Of a stretch of 27,235 bases of DNA, positions 7,534 to 14,707 are shown piece after piece. Positions within the stretch are counted from its first letter, which is position 1. The number at the start of each line of letters is the position of its first letter. Made by a program: the position numbers and the translations under genes. A model generated the notes under the pieces. It had not been told where the DNA came from, ran no database searches, and worked only from the letters and a program-made list of their open reading frames with translations. Origin of the DNA: Lachnospiraceae bacterium UBA7729 (GTDB lineage: Bacteria; Bacillota; Clostridia; Lachnospirales; Lachnospiraceae); assembly GCA_002482005.1 (NCBI GenBank), contig DLFD01000017.1, positions 1 through 27,235 of the forward strand, written 5' to 3'.

Positions 7534-7585
7534 TTTACAGCGAGAAAGAACTCGCTATTTCCTTCGATCAGAGTGATATATGTAC
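7534..7585 (+). promoter_or_regulatory. Accessory-cassette promoter, copy D, with inverted repeat
   Basis: TTTACA (7534-7539) and AGAGTGATATATGTAC (7570-7585) are 30 bases apart; ATACACA lies 32 bases upstream at 7502, as in copy B. The stretch after TTTACA holds a 6-bp inverted repeat AGCGAG/CTCGCT (7539-7556), which copies A-C lack and could be an operator. The -10 is weak (TATTTC). Confidence 0.62.
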
Positions 7586-7622
7586 ACAACAAAAGGAAAC
7601 AACCACCAAGGAGGACAAGACC

Positions 7623-7904
7623 ATGACAAAGGAAACAGCAAGAAGAGCAGCGGAGCTTAGGGTACCGGCAGAGAGCACAAGCGAGAACCTGGAATGCCAG
7701 GGCTTCAAGGTTTTAACCTTCGGGAACAGGATCCTCGCGGTCGGCTACTACTACATGGGCAGGAACAAGGCCAGCTACTACGGAGCATCCTACGAGTTCA
7801 CAGGCAGCGACCACACCTGCGAAGGAGCGATCAGCCTGAAGGCATTGAGCCAGGTCGAATTCGAAGACGACGGACACGCCTTCGCATGGGCAATGAACGC
7901 ATAA
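7623..7904 (+). CDS. Hypothetical small protein
   Basis: A 93-residue protein of unknown family. It has a charged N-terminus (TKETARRAAELR), then a compact, aromatic and probably beta-rich core (LTFGNRILAVGYYYMG, ASYYGASYEFTG) and an acidic end (QVEFEDDGHAFAWAMNA). ATG 7623 has AAGGAGG nine bases upstream. It is led by promoter copy D and closed by a terminator, so it forms a one-gene unit matching the 4040-4315 unit of the first block. I cannot assign a function. Confidence 0.72.
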   Translation: MTKETARRAAELRVPAESTSENLECQGFKVLTFGNRILAVGYYYMGRNKASYYGASYEFTGSDHTCEGAISLKALSQVEFEDDGHAFAWAMNA

Positions 7905-7918
7905 GAAGAGCATTTCCT

Positions 7919-7944
7919 AAGGGGCCTTTCACGGGCTCCTTTTT
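7919..7944 (+). terminator. Rho-independent terminator ending the second accessory block
   Basis: AAGGGGCC (7919-7926) pairs with GGCTCCTT (7934-7941), with one G-U pair, followed by a run of T to 7944. Its 3' arm and T-run closely resemble those of the terminator at 4325-4351, suggesting a common origin of the two blocks. Confidence 0.72.
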
Positions 7945-7958
7945 ACGTGGTGAAACGA

Positions 7959-8063
7959 ATGATTGTAATACTCCTGATCGTGGCAATAGCTGCGGTCATT
8001 TTTTGTGCCGGAATGCTGGCATACCTGAAGCTATTTACATTCATCAATAAGGAGGAACGATGA
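7959..8063 (+). CDS. Very small membrane protein
   Basis: A 34-residue protein dominated by one hydrophobic helix (IVILLIVAIAAVIFCAGMLA) with a short YLKLFTFINKEER tail. Its stop overlaps the portal start (ATGA), and its final codons AAGGAGGAA double as the portal ribosome site. In-frame GTG at 7950 is an alternative start. Tiny proteins of this kind are common just before phage portal genes; the length resembles DUF3789, but I cannot confirm that. It may exist chiefly to couple translation into the portal gene. Confidence 0.5.
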   Translation: MIVILLIVAIAAVIFCAGMLAYLKLFTFINKEER

Positions 8064-9412
8064 GCATCTTTTCAAGACTTTTCAAATCAAGAGCCGAGCC
8101 AAAGAACAGTCTTCCGGGAGATGGATACCGACCTTACATCGGCAGGACCACGTCTGGCAACAGTGTGACACAGAGATCAAGTATGCAGCTCACGGCGGTG
8201 TACTGCTGCGTCAGGGTTCTCGCTGAGGCGGTGGCGGGACTTCCGCTCATCACATACAGGTACGGGGAGAAGGGCACCAAGCAGAGAGCGGAGGATCATC
8301 CGCTGTATCTGCTTCTGCATGATGAGCCGAATCCTGAGATGACATCATTTTCCTTCCGGGAGACACTGATGACGCACCTTTTACTGTACGGGAACGCATT
8401 TGCGCAGATTATCCGGAACGGCAAAGGTGAGGTGATTGCTCTGTATCCGCTGATGCCTGACCGCATGAAGGTGGATCGTGACGAGCATGGCCGTATCTAC
8501 TACGAGTATATGAAGCAGCAGGATGAGGCGGCAACGATGAAGACCGGAACCGTGATCCTGTCACCGGAGGACGTGCTGCATATCCCGGGACTCGGCTTTG
8601 ACGGGCTCGTGGGATACAGCCCCATCGCCATGGCTAAGAACGCAATCGGCATGGCAAGTGCTTGTGAGGAATATGGTGCTTCCTTCTTTGCTAACGGCGC
8701 TTCACCCGGTGCGGTGCTGGAACATCCGGGAGTCCTGAAGGACCCGGAGAAGGTCCGGACCGCTTGGCAGGAGGCCTACGGTGGGCCGCACAAGGCCAAC
8801 AGGGTGGCAGTCCTCGAGGAAGGAATGAAGTTCACACCGATTTCCATCAATCCGCAGGAAGCACAGTTCCTTGAGACGCGCAAGTTCCAGATCGAGGAGA
8901 TTGCACGTATCTTCAGAGTTCCGCTTCATCTCATCGGAGACCTCGACCACGCCACCTTCTCTAACATTGAGGAACAGTCACTGGAATATGTCCAATACAC
9001 GCTTCAGCCATGGCTGATTCGCTGGGAACAGGCAATCCAGAGATCGCTTTTTACACCTGAAGAGAAGAAAACTATGTTCTGTCGTTTCAATGTAGATGGA
9101 CTGCTCAGAGGAAATTATCAGTCTCGTATGCAGGGATACAGTATCGGCATTGCGAATGGCTTTATGTCAGTGAATGATGTCAGAGCTTTGGAACAGATGG
9201 ATCTTATTCCGGATGAGGAAGGCGGCAATACATACATGGTAAATGGCACGATGACTCCACTTCGCAATATCGGTGCAGCGTATGGACTTGGCGGACAGGA
9301 GAAGCAGGATCAAGAGGATCATGATGAAGAGAAGGGAGGCAATGAAGATGACAGCAATGAATATAGCCGGTCAAAGATTCGGAAAACTCACAGCACTCCG
9401 AAGAGTGGATAA
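8060..9412 (+). CDS. HK97-type phage portal protein
   Basis: A 450-residue portal subunit; twelve copies form the ring through which DNA enters the head and to which terminase and connector bind. Family signatures include AVYCCVRVLAEAVAGLPL near residues 47-64, LLHDEPNPEMTSFSFRETLM, LLYGNAFAQIIRNGKGE and HIPGLGFDGLVGYSPI. ATG 8060 follows AAGGAGG. The last ~20 residues (DDSNEYSRSKIRKTHSTPKSG region) are encoded by DNA that is also the start of the HNH gene at 9348 in another frame, so the native C-terminus has probably been replaced by a hybrid tail. The disordered, acidic stretch before it (QEDHDEEKGG) is typical and would tolerate this. Confidence 0.94.
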   Translation: MSIFSRLFKSRAEPKNSLPGDGYRPYIGRTTSGNSVTQRSSMQLTAVYCCVRVLAEAVAGLPLITYRYGEKGTKQRAEDHPLYLLLHDEPNPEMTSFSFRETLMTHLLLYGNAFAQIIRNGKGEVIALYPLMPDRMKVDRDEHGRIYYEYMKQQDEAATMKTGTVILSPEDVLHIPGLGFDGLVGYSPIAMAKNAIGMASACEEYGASFFANGASPGAVLEHPGVLKDPEKVRTAWQEAYGGPHKANRVAVLEEGMKFTPISINPQEAQFLETRKFQIEEIARIFRVPLHLIGDLDHATFSNIEEQSLEYVQYTLQPWLIRWEQAIQRSLFTPEEKKTMFCRFNVDGLLRGNYQSRMQGYSIGIANGFMSVNDVRALEQMDLIPDEEGGNTYMVNGTMTPLRNIGAAYGLGGQEKQDQEDHDEEKGGNEDDSNEYSRSKIRKTHSTPKSG

Positions 9413-10031
9413 TCCACGTCATGACGCAACGCTCTGGGAATGCGTTTGTGATTGCGGAAACCACACGATTGTAAGACTGGGAAATCTTCGAAGCGGTCAT
9501 ACAAAGTCCTGTGGGTGTTGCAATCACTATATTAAAGAAGGAAATCACATACGATGTGTTGTTAAAGGCGGACAGTCTTTTATTTTTGATCCGGAAGACT
9601 TTCCCAAGGTTCGTGAACATCAATGGGATGTATCACCACAAGGCTATGTTTCGACGGTGGGACACATGAGGCTACACAGATTATTGACGAAGGCTCCGGA
9701 AGAGGCTGTAGTGGATCATATCAATGGTGACCCTTCAGACAATAGAAGATGTAATCTAAGAATTACAACTCAATCCGGGAATTTACGTAATTCCAGATTG
9801 CGAAGTGATAGTACTACCGGTTACAAAGGCGTCAGCTTGGATAAGCGTGACGGAATGTACAGAGCATATATCAACTACAAGGGGAAACAGATATCCCTCG
9901 GATATTATGACACGCCAGAAGAGGCAGCTGCAGCATATGACAAAGCAGCTGTCTTTTATTTTGGAGAGTTTGCGCGTACCAATCAAATGTTACAGGAGGA
10001 AGAGAATGAACAAATTTTGGAGGTGGGTTAA
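9348..10031 (+). CDS. HNH-AP2 homing-type endonuclease between portal and protease
   Basis: A 227-residue endonuclease candidate with the same architecture as the 5987 gene: IAGQRFGKLTALRR start, CVCDCGN (about 32-38) and CGCC (55-58) metal cluster, HNH core DHINGDPSDNRRCNLRI (123-139) and AP2 domain (GYKGVSLDKRDGMYRAY through FYFGEFARTN). ATG 9348 is chosen for its spacing to AAGGGAGG; upstream in-frame ATGs add no conserved sequence. It overlaps the portal 3' end by 65 bases and the protease 5' end by 26, and supplies the protease ribosome site AGGAGGA. It is more AT-rich than its neighbours. This is the most intimately embedded of the three copies and probably arrived by homing into the portal/protease junction. 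Confidence 0.9.
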   Translation: MTAMNIAGQRFGKLTALRRVDNPRHDATLWECVCDCGNHTIVRLGNLRSGHTKSCGCCNHYIKEGNHIRCVVKGGQSFIFDPEDFPKVREHQWDVSPQGYVSTVGHMRLHRLLTKAPEEAVVDHINGDPSDNRRCNLRITTQSGNLRNSRLRSDSTTGYKGVSLDKRDGMYRAYINYKGKQISLGYYDTPEEAAAAYDKAAVFYFGEFARTNQMLQEEENEQILEVG

Positions 10032-10884
10032 GAACAAAGCTCCAGACAGTGGAGGTTCTGACGAAGAGGAACGAGCCTTGTATCTTAACGGAGCAATTAG
10101 CGACACGTCTTGGTTTGACGACGATGTGACCCCGGCCATCTTTAAGGATGAGCTGAATGCCGGGAAGGGCAACATCACGGTCTGGATCAACTCACCGGGT
10201 GGTGACTGCTTTGCGGCAGCCCAGATCTACAACATGCTCCGGGACTACAAGGGTCATGTGACGGTGAAGATCGACAGCCTTGCAGCCAGTGCAGCATCGG
10301 TGATTGCGATGGCAGGAGATGAAGTGCTGATCAGCCCGACCGGTATGTTCATGATCCACAACCCGAGCACGGTTGCCATGGGAGATCATGGGGACCTCGA
10401 GAAGGCCATCGACATGCTGAATGAGGTGAAGAACTCCATCATCAATGCCTATCAGGCAAAGACGGGTCTTTCCAGAAATAAGCTTTCTAAGCTCATGGAA
10501 GATGAGACCTGGATGGATGCCAACAAGGCTGTGGAGTTCGGGTTTGCGGATGGCATGATCACCAGAAACACACCGGCAGCGATTCCGATTGGAAAGCCGG
10601 AAGAAGACCCCGATGAGAACGATCCGGATGAGAAGACTCCAGAAGAGGAGCCGGAAAAGAAGGAACCGGATAAGAAGCCGGAAAAGAAAGATCCCGATGA
10701 AGATGACGATGACAAGGACAGCTTCTCCGGGTATCTGTTTGCAGCGCATCCCTTTGAGATGGCTGTCACCAATCAGCTGATTGACTATGCGAAGAAGCAT
10801 GCTCCGGCAGAGAAGCCGAAGGAAGTACGTGTACCGGTAGCGGACTGCTACCAGAGACTTAAGTTCATCAAGGACACATTTTAA
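10006..10884 (+). CDS. ClpP-like head maturation protease (S14)
   Basis: A 292-residue serine protease that trims the capsid protein and scaffold during head maturation. ALYLNGAISDTSWFDDDVTP starts the fold; INSPGGDCFAAAQIYNML is the ClpP-type oxyanion segment; the nucleophile is expected at Ser95 in SLAASAAS and the catalytic His at 118 in MIHNPS. After ~190 residues comes a repetitive linker rich in Pro, Glu, Asp and Lys (about 198-238), then a short domain with TNQLIDYAKKHA, perhaps a scaffold-like region. I start at ATG 10006 behind AGGAGGA; the frame is open far upstream only because it passes through the HNH gene. Its place between portal and capsid is the standard HK97 order. Confidence 0.93.
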   Translation: MNKFWRWVKNKAPDSGGSDEEERALYLNGAISDTSWFDDDVTPAIFKDELNAGKGNITVWINSPGGDCFAAAQIYNMLRDYKGHVTVKIDSLAASAASVIAMAGDEVLISPTGMFMIHNPSTVAMGDHGDLEKAIDMLNEVKNSIINAYQAKTGLSRNKLSKLMEDETWMDANKAVEFGFADGMITRNTPAAIPIGKPEEDPDENDPDEKTPEEEPEKKEPDKKPEKKDPDEDDDDKDSFSGYLFAAHPFEMAVTNQLIDYAKKHAPAEKPKEVRVPVADCYQRLKFIKDTF

Positions 10885-10897
10885 GGAGGATTTCATT

Positions 10898-12091
10898 ATG
10901 GATCTGAAGGAACTTTATACAAAGAGGGCAACCGCGTGGGAGGCTGCCAAGAAATTTCTGGATACCCACAGAACAGAAGACGGAACGATGTCTGCTGAGG
11001 ACGGTGCAGTCTATGACCGCATGGAGCAGGACATCACAAATCTGACCAAGGAGATCGAGCGCACCGAGAGACTCAACGAGATGGAGAAGAAGCTGGCAAT
11101 GCCAACCTCCAAGCCTCTTACTGGGAAGCCGGGTGCGGGAGCAGAGGATAAGCCTCTGACCGGCAGGGCTTCCCACCAGTACGCTGTGGATTTTCTGACC
11201 GCGATGAGATCGAACTTCCACCAGATCAGCAACGTTCTGGAGGAGGGAAATGATGCAAACGGCGGATACCTTGTTCCGGCTGAGTGGGACAAGAGACTCA
11301 TCGACAAGCTGGATGAAGAGAACATCTTCCGTGGCCTTGCGACGACCATCACCACTTCCGGTGAGCATAAGATCAACATCGCAGCCACCAAGCCTGCCGC
11401 AGCATGGATCGAGGAGGGTGAGGCGCTGACTTTCGGGGACGCTACCTTCGACCAGATCATGATGGATGCGCATAAGCTCCATGTGGCGATCAAGATCACG
11501 GAGGAGCTCCTGTACGATAATGCCTTCAATCTGGAAGGTTACATCATCGATCAGTTCGGTCGCGCCATCGGAAACGCTGAAGAGGACGCCTTCCTGAACG
11601 GTGACGGACAGGGCAAGCCGCTCGGCATCTTCGCAGACAAGGGCGGCGGTGAGAAGGCAGTCGAAGTAGCAGCCGGAAAGCTGACCTCCGATGATATCCT
11701 GAACCTCATCTACTCCCTGAGACGTCCGTATCGCAAGAACGCGTCTTTCATCATGAACGACCAGACCCTTGCAGCACTCCGTAAGCTGAAGGATGCCAAT
11801 CAGGCGTATATCTGGCAGCCGTCCTATCAGGCGGGTGAGCCGGATCGCCTCTGCGGATATACCATCCATACGTCAGCTTACTGCCCGACACTGGAAGCCG
11901 GTAAGTCTGCGATCGCCTTCGGTGATTACAAGTACTACAACATCGGAGACCGTGGCACCAGATCTTTCCAGGAGCTCCGCGAGCTATTTGCTGGAAACGG
12001 CATGGTCGGTTATGTAGCGAAGGAACGTGTTGATGGCAAGCTGGTACTCCCGGAGGCCATCAAGATCCTTTCTGTAAAGGCTGCGGCCTGA
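10898..12091 (+). CDS. Major capsid protein, HK97 family
   Basis: A 397-residue capsid precursor. Residues 1-70 are helical and charged (ITNLTKEIERTERLNEMEKK), the delta or scaffolding domain removed by the protease. The HK97 fold follows from about residue 95, with GGYLVPAEWDKRLIDKL, PAAAWIEEGEALTFGDATFD and FGRAIGNAEEDAFLNGDGQ, all typical. The likely cleavage lies in the linker around 70-95 (SKPLTGKPGAGAEDKPL). ATG 10898 follows AAGGAGG. A strong hairpin without T-run follows the gene, which may stabilise this highly needed message. Confidence 0.95.
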   Translation: MDLKELYTKRATAWEAAKKFLDTHRTEDGTMSAEDGAVYDRMEQDITNLTKEIERTERLNEMEKKLAMPTSKPLTGKPGAGAEDKPLTGRASHQYAVDFLTAMRSNFHQISNVLEEGNDANGGYLVPAEWDKRLIDKLDEENIFRGLATTITTSGEHKINIAATKPAAAWIEEGEALTFGDATFDQIMMDAHKLHVAIKITEELLYDNAFNLEGYIIDQFGRAIGNAEEDAFLNGDGQGKPLGIFADKGGGEKAVEVAAGKLTSDDILNLIYSLRRPYRKNASFIMNDQTLAALRKLKDANQAYIWQPSYQAGEPDRLCGYTIHTSAYCPTLEAGKSAIAFGDYKYYNIGDRGTRSFQELRELFAGNGMVGYVAKERVDGKLVLPEAIKILSVKAAA

Positions 12092-12100
12092 GATTGCTTT

Positions 12101-12129
12101 GGGTGGGGTAACGCTTTGTTACTCCATCC
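12101..12129 (+). other. Post-capsid RNA hairpin without T-run
   Basis: GGGTGGGGTAAC pairs over twelve positions (two G-U) with GTTACTCCATCC around a GCTTT loop. It begins ten bases after the capsid stop and is not followed by T residues, so it is more likely a 3' stabiliser or RNA processing site than a terminator. Confidence 0.65.
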
Positions 12130-12144
12130 AGAATGGAGGGATGT

Positions 12145-12417
12145 ATGGTCACGCTGGATGAAGCAAAGAATTATCTCCGGATCGATTTTGCTGATGATGA
12201 CGGGCTCATCCAGCAGCTGATCGATTCAGCGGAGAATCTCACGAAGGATGCCGGGAGACTCTCGGATGAGGAGTTTGAAGCAAACGACAAGGCCGTCCGG
12301 ATAGCTGTTTTCTACGCCATCGGATACCTCTATGAACACCGGGAGGATGCGGATCTGCATGAGCTGACGCTGATGCTCCGGTCCATCCTCTTCGGTGTCC
12401 GGAAGGAGGTCTTCTGA
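12145..12417 (+). CDS. Head-tail connector (gp6-like)
   Basis: A 90-residue helical protein of the HK97 gp6-like connector family, which forms a ring under the portal. The opening VTLDEAKNYLRIDFADDDGLI and the helical core (IQQLIDSAENLTKDAG, AVFYAIGYLYEHRE) are characteristic. I choose ATG 12145; ATG 12133 lies within the ribosome site GGAGGG. The stop overlaps the next start (TGATGG). Position directly after capsid supports the call. Confidence 0.85.
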   Translation: MVTLDEAKNYLRIDFADDDGLIQQLIDSAENLTKDAGRLSDEEFEANDKAVRIAVFYAIGYLYEHREDADLHELTLMLRSILFGVRKEVF

Positions 12418-12746
12418 TGGATATTGCAGCACTGAACCTTCGGATCACATTTCAGAAGCAGGTCACGGATGTCGATGAATACGGGAATCATACGAATCAC
12501 GATGACGACTACATCACCTGCTGGGCAACTGCGTCTGGTTCCGGTACGGAGGCCGACGAAGCCGGGACCACGAATCCGAAGGAGACCATCGATTTCACTA
12601 CGAGATGGTGCGAGGCCCTGTCCAAGGTAACCAGTGACGGCTACCGGATCATTGCGGATGGGAAGCTTTACAACATCCTCTACGTGAATCCGATGGGGTA
12701 TAAGCACAACAGTCTTAAATTTCATTGCGAGAGGGTGAAGCGATGA
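12417..12746 (+). CDS. Phage head closure / head-tail adaptor protein
   Basis: A 109-residue protein of the SPP1 gp16-like head-tail adaptor family, which plugs the portal channel after packaging. Typical features are LNLRITFQKQVTDVDEYGNH at the start, the aromatic WATASG strand and the KLYNILYVNPMGYKHNSLKF end, all beta-rich. Starts by overlap with the preceding stop and ends overlapping the next gene by four bases. Confidence 0.85.
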   Translation: MDIAALNLRITFQKQVTDVDEYGNHTNHDDDYITCWATASGSGTEADEAGTTNPKETIDFTTRWCEALSKVTSDGYRIIADGKLYNILYVNPMGYKHNSLKFHCERVKR

Positions 12747-13129
12747 GCACGATTAAACCGGAGCAGTTATCCGATGAGATCATGAAGGGTCTTGAAGAAT
12801 ATAAGGACCTGTCCACAGATGCCATGAAGGAATCGGTCGAGAAGGTAGCCAAGAAAGTGAAGAAGGACATCCAGTCTGCAGCGCCTGCTCTGACCGGCAG
12901 ATACAAGAAGTCATGGAAGGTCACAAAGACCGATGAGAACAATGAGCGCCTTGTGATGACAGTCCATGCCGGAAGGTATCAGCTGACGCATCTGCTCGAA
13001 CATGGCCATGCGAAGCGCGGCGGCGGGAGAGTCCGGGCCATTCCGCATATCGCTCCTGCCGAGGAAGAAGGCGTAAAGGAACTGGAGGATGACATCAAGG
13101 AGGCGCTTGAGAAAGGCGGTGGATCATGA
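12743..13129 (+). CDS. HK97 gp10-like tail completion protein
   Basis: A 128-residue protein. A helical N-terminus (MKESVEKVAKKVKKDIQSAA) is followed by the family hallmark PALTGRYKKSWKV and HLLEHGHAKRGGGRVRAIPH, matching the HK97 gp10-like group that caps or completes the tail tube at the head side. ATG 12743 overlaps the previous stop; an in-frame TTG at 12725 has no ribosome site. It overlaps the following gene by four bases, so the connector genes are translationally chained. Confidence 0.87.
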   Translation: MSTIKPEQLSDEIMKGLEEYKDLSTDAMKESVEKVAKKVKKDIQSAAPALTGRYKKSWKVTKTDENNERLVMTVHAGRYQLTHLLEHGHAKRGGGRVRAIPHIAPAEEEGVKELEDDIKEALEKGGGS

Positions 13130-13443
13130 CCTATGAAGAACTGGTGGCCATGCTGAAAGAAGCGGATCTTCCTTTTGGCTATGACCATTTCGCAGAAGGT
13201 GAGTCTCCGGACCCGCCTTTTTTCGTGTTTCTGATTCCTTCTGAGGAAACCTTCGGTGCGGACAACATCGTGTATGCGTCCTTTCCGGAAGTGAATGTCG
13301 AGCTCTACACGGACAAGAAAAGTCCAAAGCTCGAGAAGCGTCTGCAGAAGATCTTCAACAGCCATGAAGTGTACTGGCAGAAATCAGAGACCTGGATTGC
13401 ATCGGAGCGAATGTATGAAGTGCTCTATGAACTGACTTTATAA
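13126..13443 (+). CDS. Probable tail terminator / tail completion protein
   Basis: A 105-residue alpha-beta protein with EELVAMLKEADLPFGYDHFAEG, PPFFVFLIP and VNVELYTDKKSPKLEKRL. Both the fold and the slot between gp10-like and major tail protein fit the tail terminator family that stops tube growth. Sequence alone does not separate it from other tail completion proteins. Confidence 0.75.
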   Translation: MTYEELVAMLKEADLPFGYDHFAEGESPDPPFFVFLIPSEETFGADNIVYASFPEVNVELYTDKKSPKLEKRLQKIFNSHEVYWQKSETWIASERMYEVLYELTL

Positions 13444-13453
13444 GGAGGCAGGA

Positions 13454-14056
13454 ATGGGTAAGAAGAATAAGGTGAGGTACGGCCTGAAAAACGTCCATTA
13501 TGCACTGGCGACCATAGCGGAGGATGGAACGGCGACCTTTGAGAAGCCTGTCCGCTGGCCCGGTGCGGTATCGATTAAGTTTGCGGCGCAGGGATCTCAG
13601 GAACCCTTCTACGCAGACGACATCAAGTACTATGTCACGAATTCCAATACCGGCTACAACGGTGATCTGGAGACTGCGATGGTCCCGGAGGATTTCAAGA
13701 CTGCCGTCCTTGGCGATGTGAAGGATGCTAATGGGGTGCTCGTGGAGAACGCGGATGCGGAGGCAGTTCATTTCGCACTGCTTTTTGAATTCTCCGGAGA
13801 TGAGAAGGCAGTCCGCCATGTGCTGTATAACTGCACGGCTTCCCGTCCGGACATGGAGGCGGAGACCAAGGAAGACAAGGTATCCGTAAAGACCGAGGCG
13901 CTGACGATTGATGCGTCTACGATCTATTCCAAGGAACTGGACATCAACGTGGTCAAGGCTGACACCTGCAGCGAGACGGACGATGCCACTTACAACAAGT
14001 GGTACAGCGAGGTACACCTTCCGGCGAAGACGACTACGACGACCACGAAGGCATGA
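13454..14056 (+). CDS. Major tail protein, TP901-1/phi13 type
   Basis: A 200-residue tail tube subunit. NKVRYGLKNVHYALATIAED, PVRWPGAVSIKFAAQGSQEP and FYADDIKYYVTNSNTGYNGD are typical of this family, as is the C-terminal LTIDASTIYSKELDINVVKA region. A run of threonines (KTTTTTTKA) ends the protein; this is a low-complexity tail, possibly a trace of a lost C-terminal Ig-like domain. ATG 13454 follows AAGGAGG. Confidence 0.92.
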   Translation: MGKKNKVRYGLKNVHYALATIAEDGTATFEKPVRWPGAVSIKFAAQGSQEPFYADDIKYYVTNSNTGYNGDLETAMVPEDFKTAVLGDVKDANGVLVENADAEAVHFALLFEFSGDEKAVRHVLYNCTASRPDMEAETKEDKVSVKTEALTIDASTIYSKELDINVVKADTCSETDDATYNKWYSEVHLPAKTTTTTTKA

Positions 14057-14068
14057 GAGGAGTAAGGC

Positions 14069-14452
14069 ATGAGAAAGGAACTTGAAATGACGATGGAGGA
14101 CGGGAGTACAAAGCTCCTGCCATTTGAAGCCAATGGCGCGACGGCGATCCTTTACCGCATGACGTTTCATGAAGATCTGATGGTCACGATGAACGGCCTC
14201 TCCACTGCCAACATGGATACACTGGTCGGGGCTAAGCTCGCCTACATCATGAACGCGCAGGCAGAGGGAAAGACTTCTGATCTCTCCATGGATCACTTCA
14301 TCCACTTCGCTGCCGGGTTTGACGGGATCTGCCTCATTGAGAAGCTCGATGAGTTTGTAGCGATCTACCTCGGCAACCGGATGACGACATCTGAAGCAAA
14401 AAAAGAGGACGCCCAACTGACAGAGAAATCAACACCGCAGTCTACCTCCTGA
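14069..14452 (+). CDS. Tail assembly chaperone, short form (gpG-like)
   Basis: A 127-residue protein that holds the tape measure during tail assembly. It begins RKELEMTMEDGSTKLLPFEA and has LYRMTFHEDLMVTM and FAAGFDGICLIEKLDEFVAIYL segments typical of the family. It occupies the slot between major tail protein and tape measure. Near the end, codons GCA AAA AAA create a slippery site that leads into a second product described separately. Confidence 0.88.
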   Translation: MRKELEMTMEDGSTKLLPFEANGATAILYRMTFHEDLMVTMNGLSTANMDTLVGAKLAYIMNAQAEGKTSDLSMDHFIHFAAGFDGICLIEKLDEFVAIYLGNRMTTSEAKKEDAQLTEKSTPQSTS

Positions 14453-14592
14453 GGTGTAAGCAGTTGGGCTTTTCGGTCCAGGAATTATCCCTGCTGGAAG
14501 AGGGACAGGTTTATGACCTTCTTGCGGAAAGCGGGAATGATAATGAAGAGTACGACGAAATCGCGACGCAGGAGGACTTTGATAACTGGTGA
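14069..14592 (+). CDS. Tail assembly chaperone, -1 frameshift product (gpGT-like)
   Basis: Slipping by -1 on the heptamer at 14398-14404 fuses the first 112 residues to 62 more read from 14404. The extension contains VYLLRCKQLGFSVQELSLL, GQVYDLLAES and the ending ATQEDFDNW; an ATQxDFDxF-like end is the hallmark of T-domain extensions in siphoviruses of Bacillota. No start codon or ribosome site explains this frame as a separate gene. The T part is expected to recruit tail tube subunits to the tape measure. Confidence 0.88.
14398..14469 (+). promoter_or_regulatory. Programmed -1 frameshift signal: slippery A_AAA_AAA plus stem
   Basis: Seven A residues (14398-14404) are in the correct phase for X_XXY_YYZ slippage. 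Six bases later GCCCAACTG (14411-14419) pairs perfectly with CAGTTGGGC (14461-14469), with an inner ACACC/GGTGT stem. The spacing is ideal for a stimulatory structure. Confidence 0.88.
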
Positions 14593-14598
14593 ATTATT

Positions 14599-14627
14599 TT
14601 GACAGCCCTGTAAGGAAATAGTAAACT
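14599..14627 (+). promoter_or_regulatory. Sense promoter of the toxin-like locus
   Basis: TTGACA (14599-14604), a 17-bp spacer and TAAACT (14622-14627), right after the tail chaperone stop. The transcript would start near 14634 with a small TCCC-TTAT-GGGA hairpin and then the shared GAGAGCACTG leader element. Confidence 0.75.
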
Positions 14628-14707
14628 GGATACGTCCCTTATGGGATAGAGAGCACTGGGATAACGGCAGGCGGTTGGTCATCATTCTCCGGAAGGAGGT
14701 GATGTCT

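Noticed and set aside
9805..10005. 67-residue N-terminal extension of the head protease
   Set aside because: It is the HNH gene read in another frame; the ribosome site and conserved start are at 10006.
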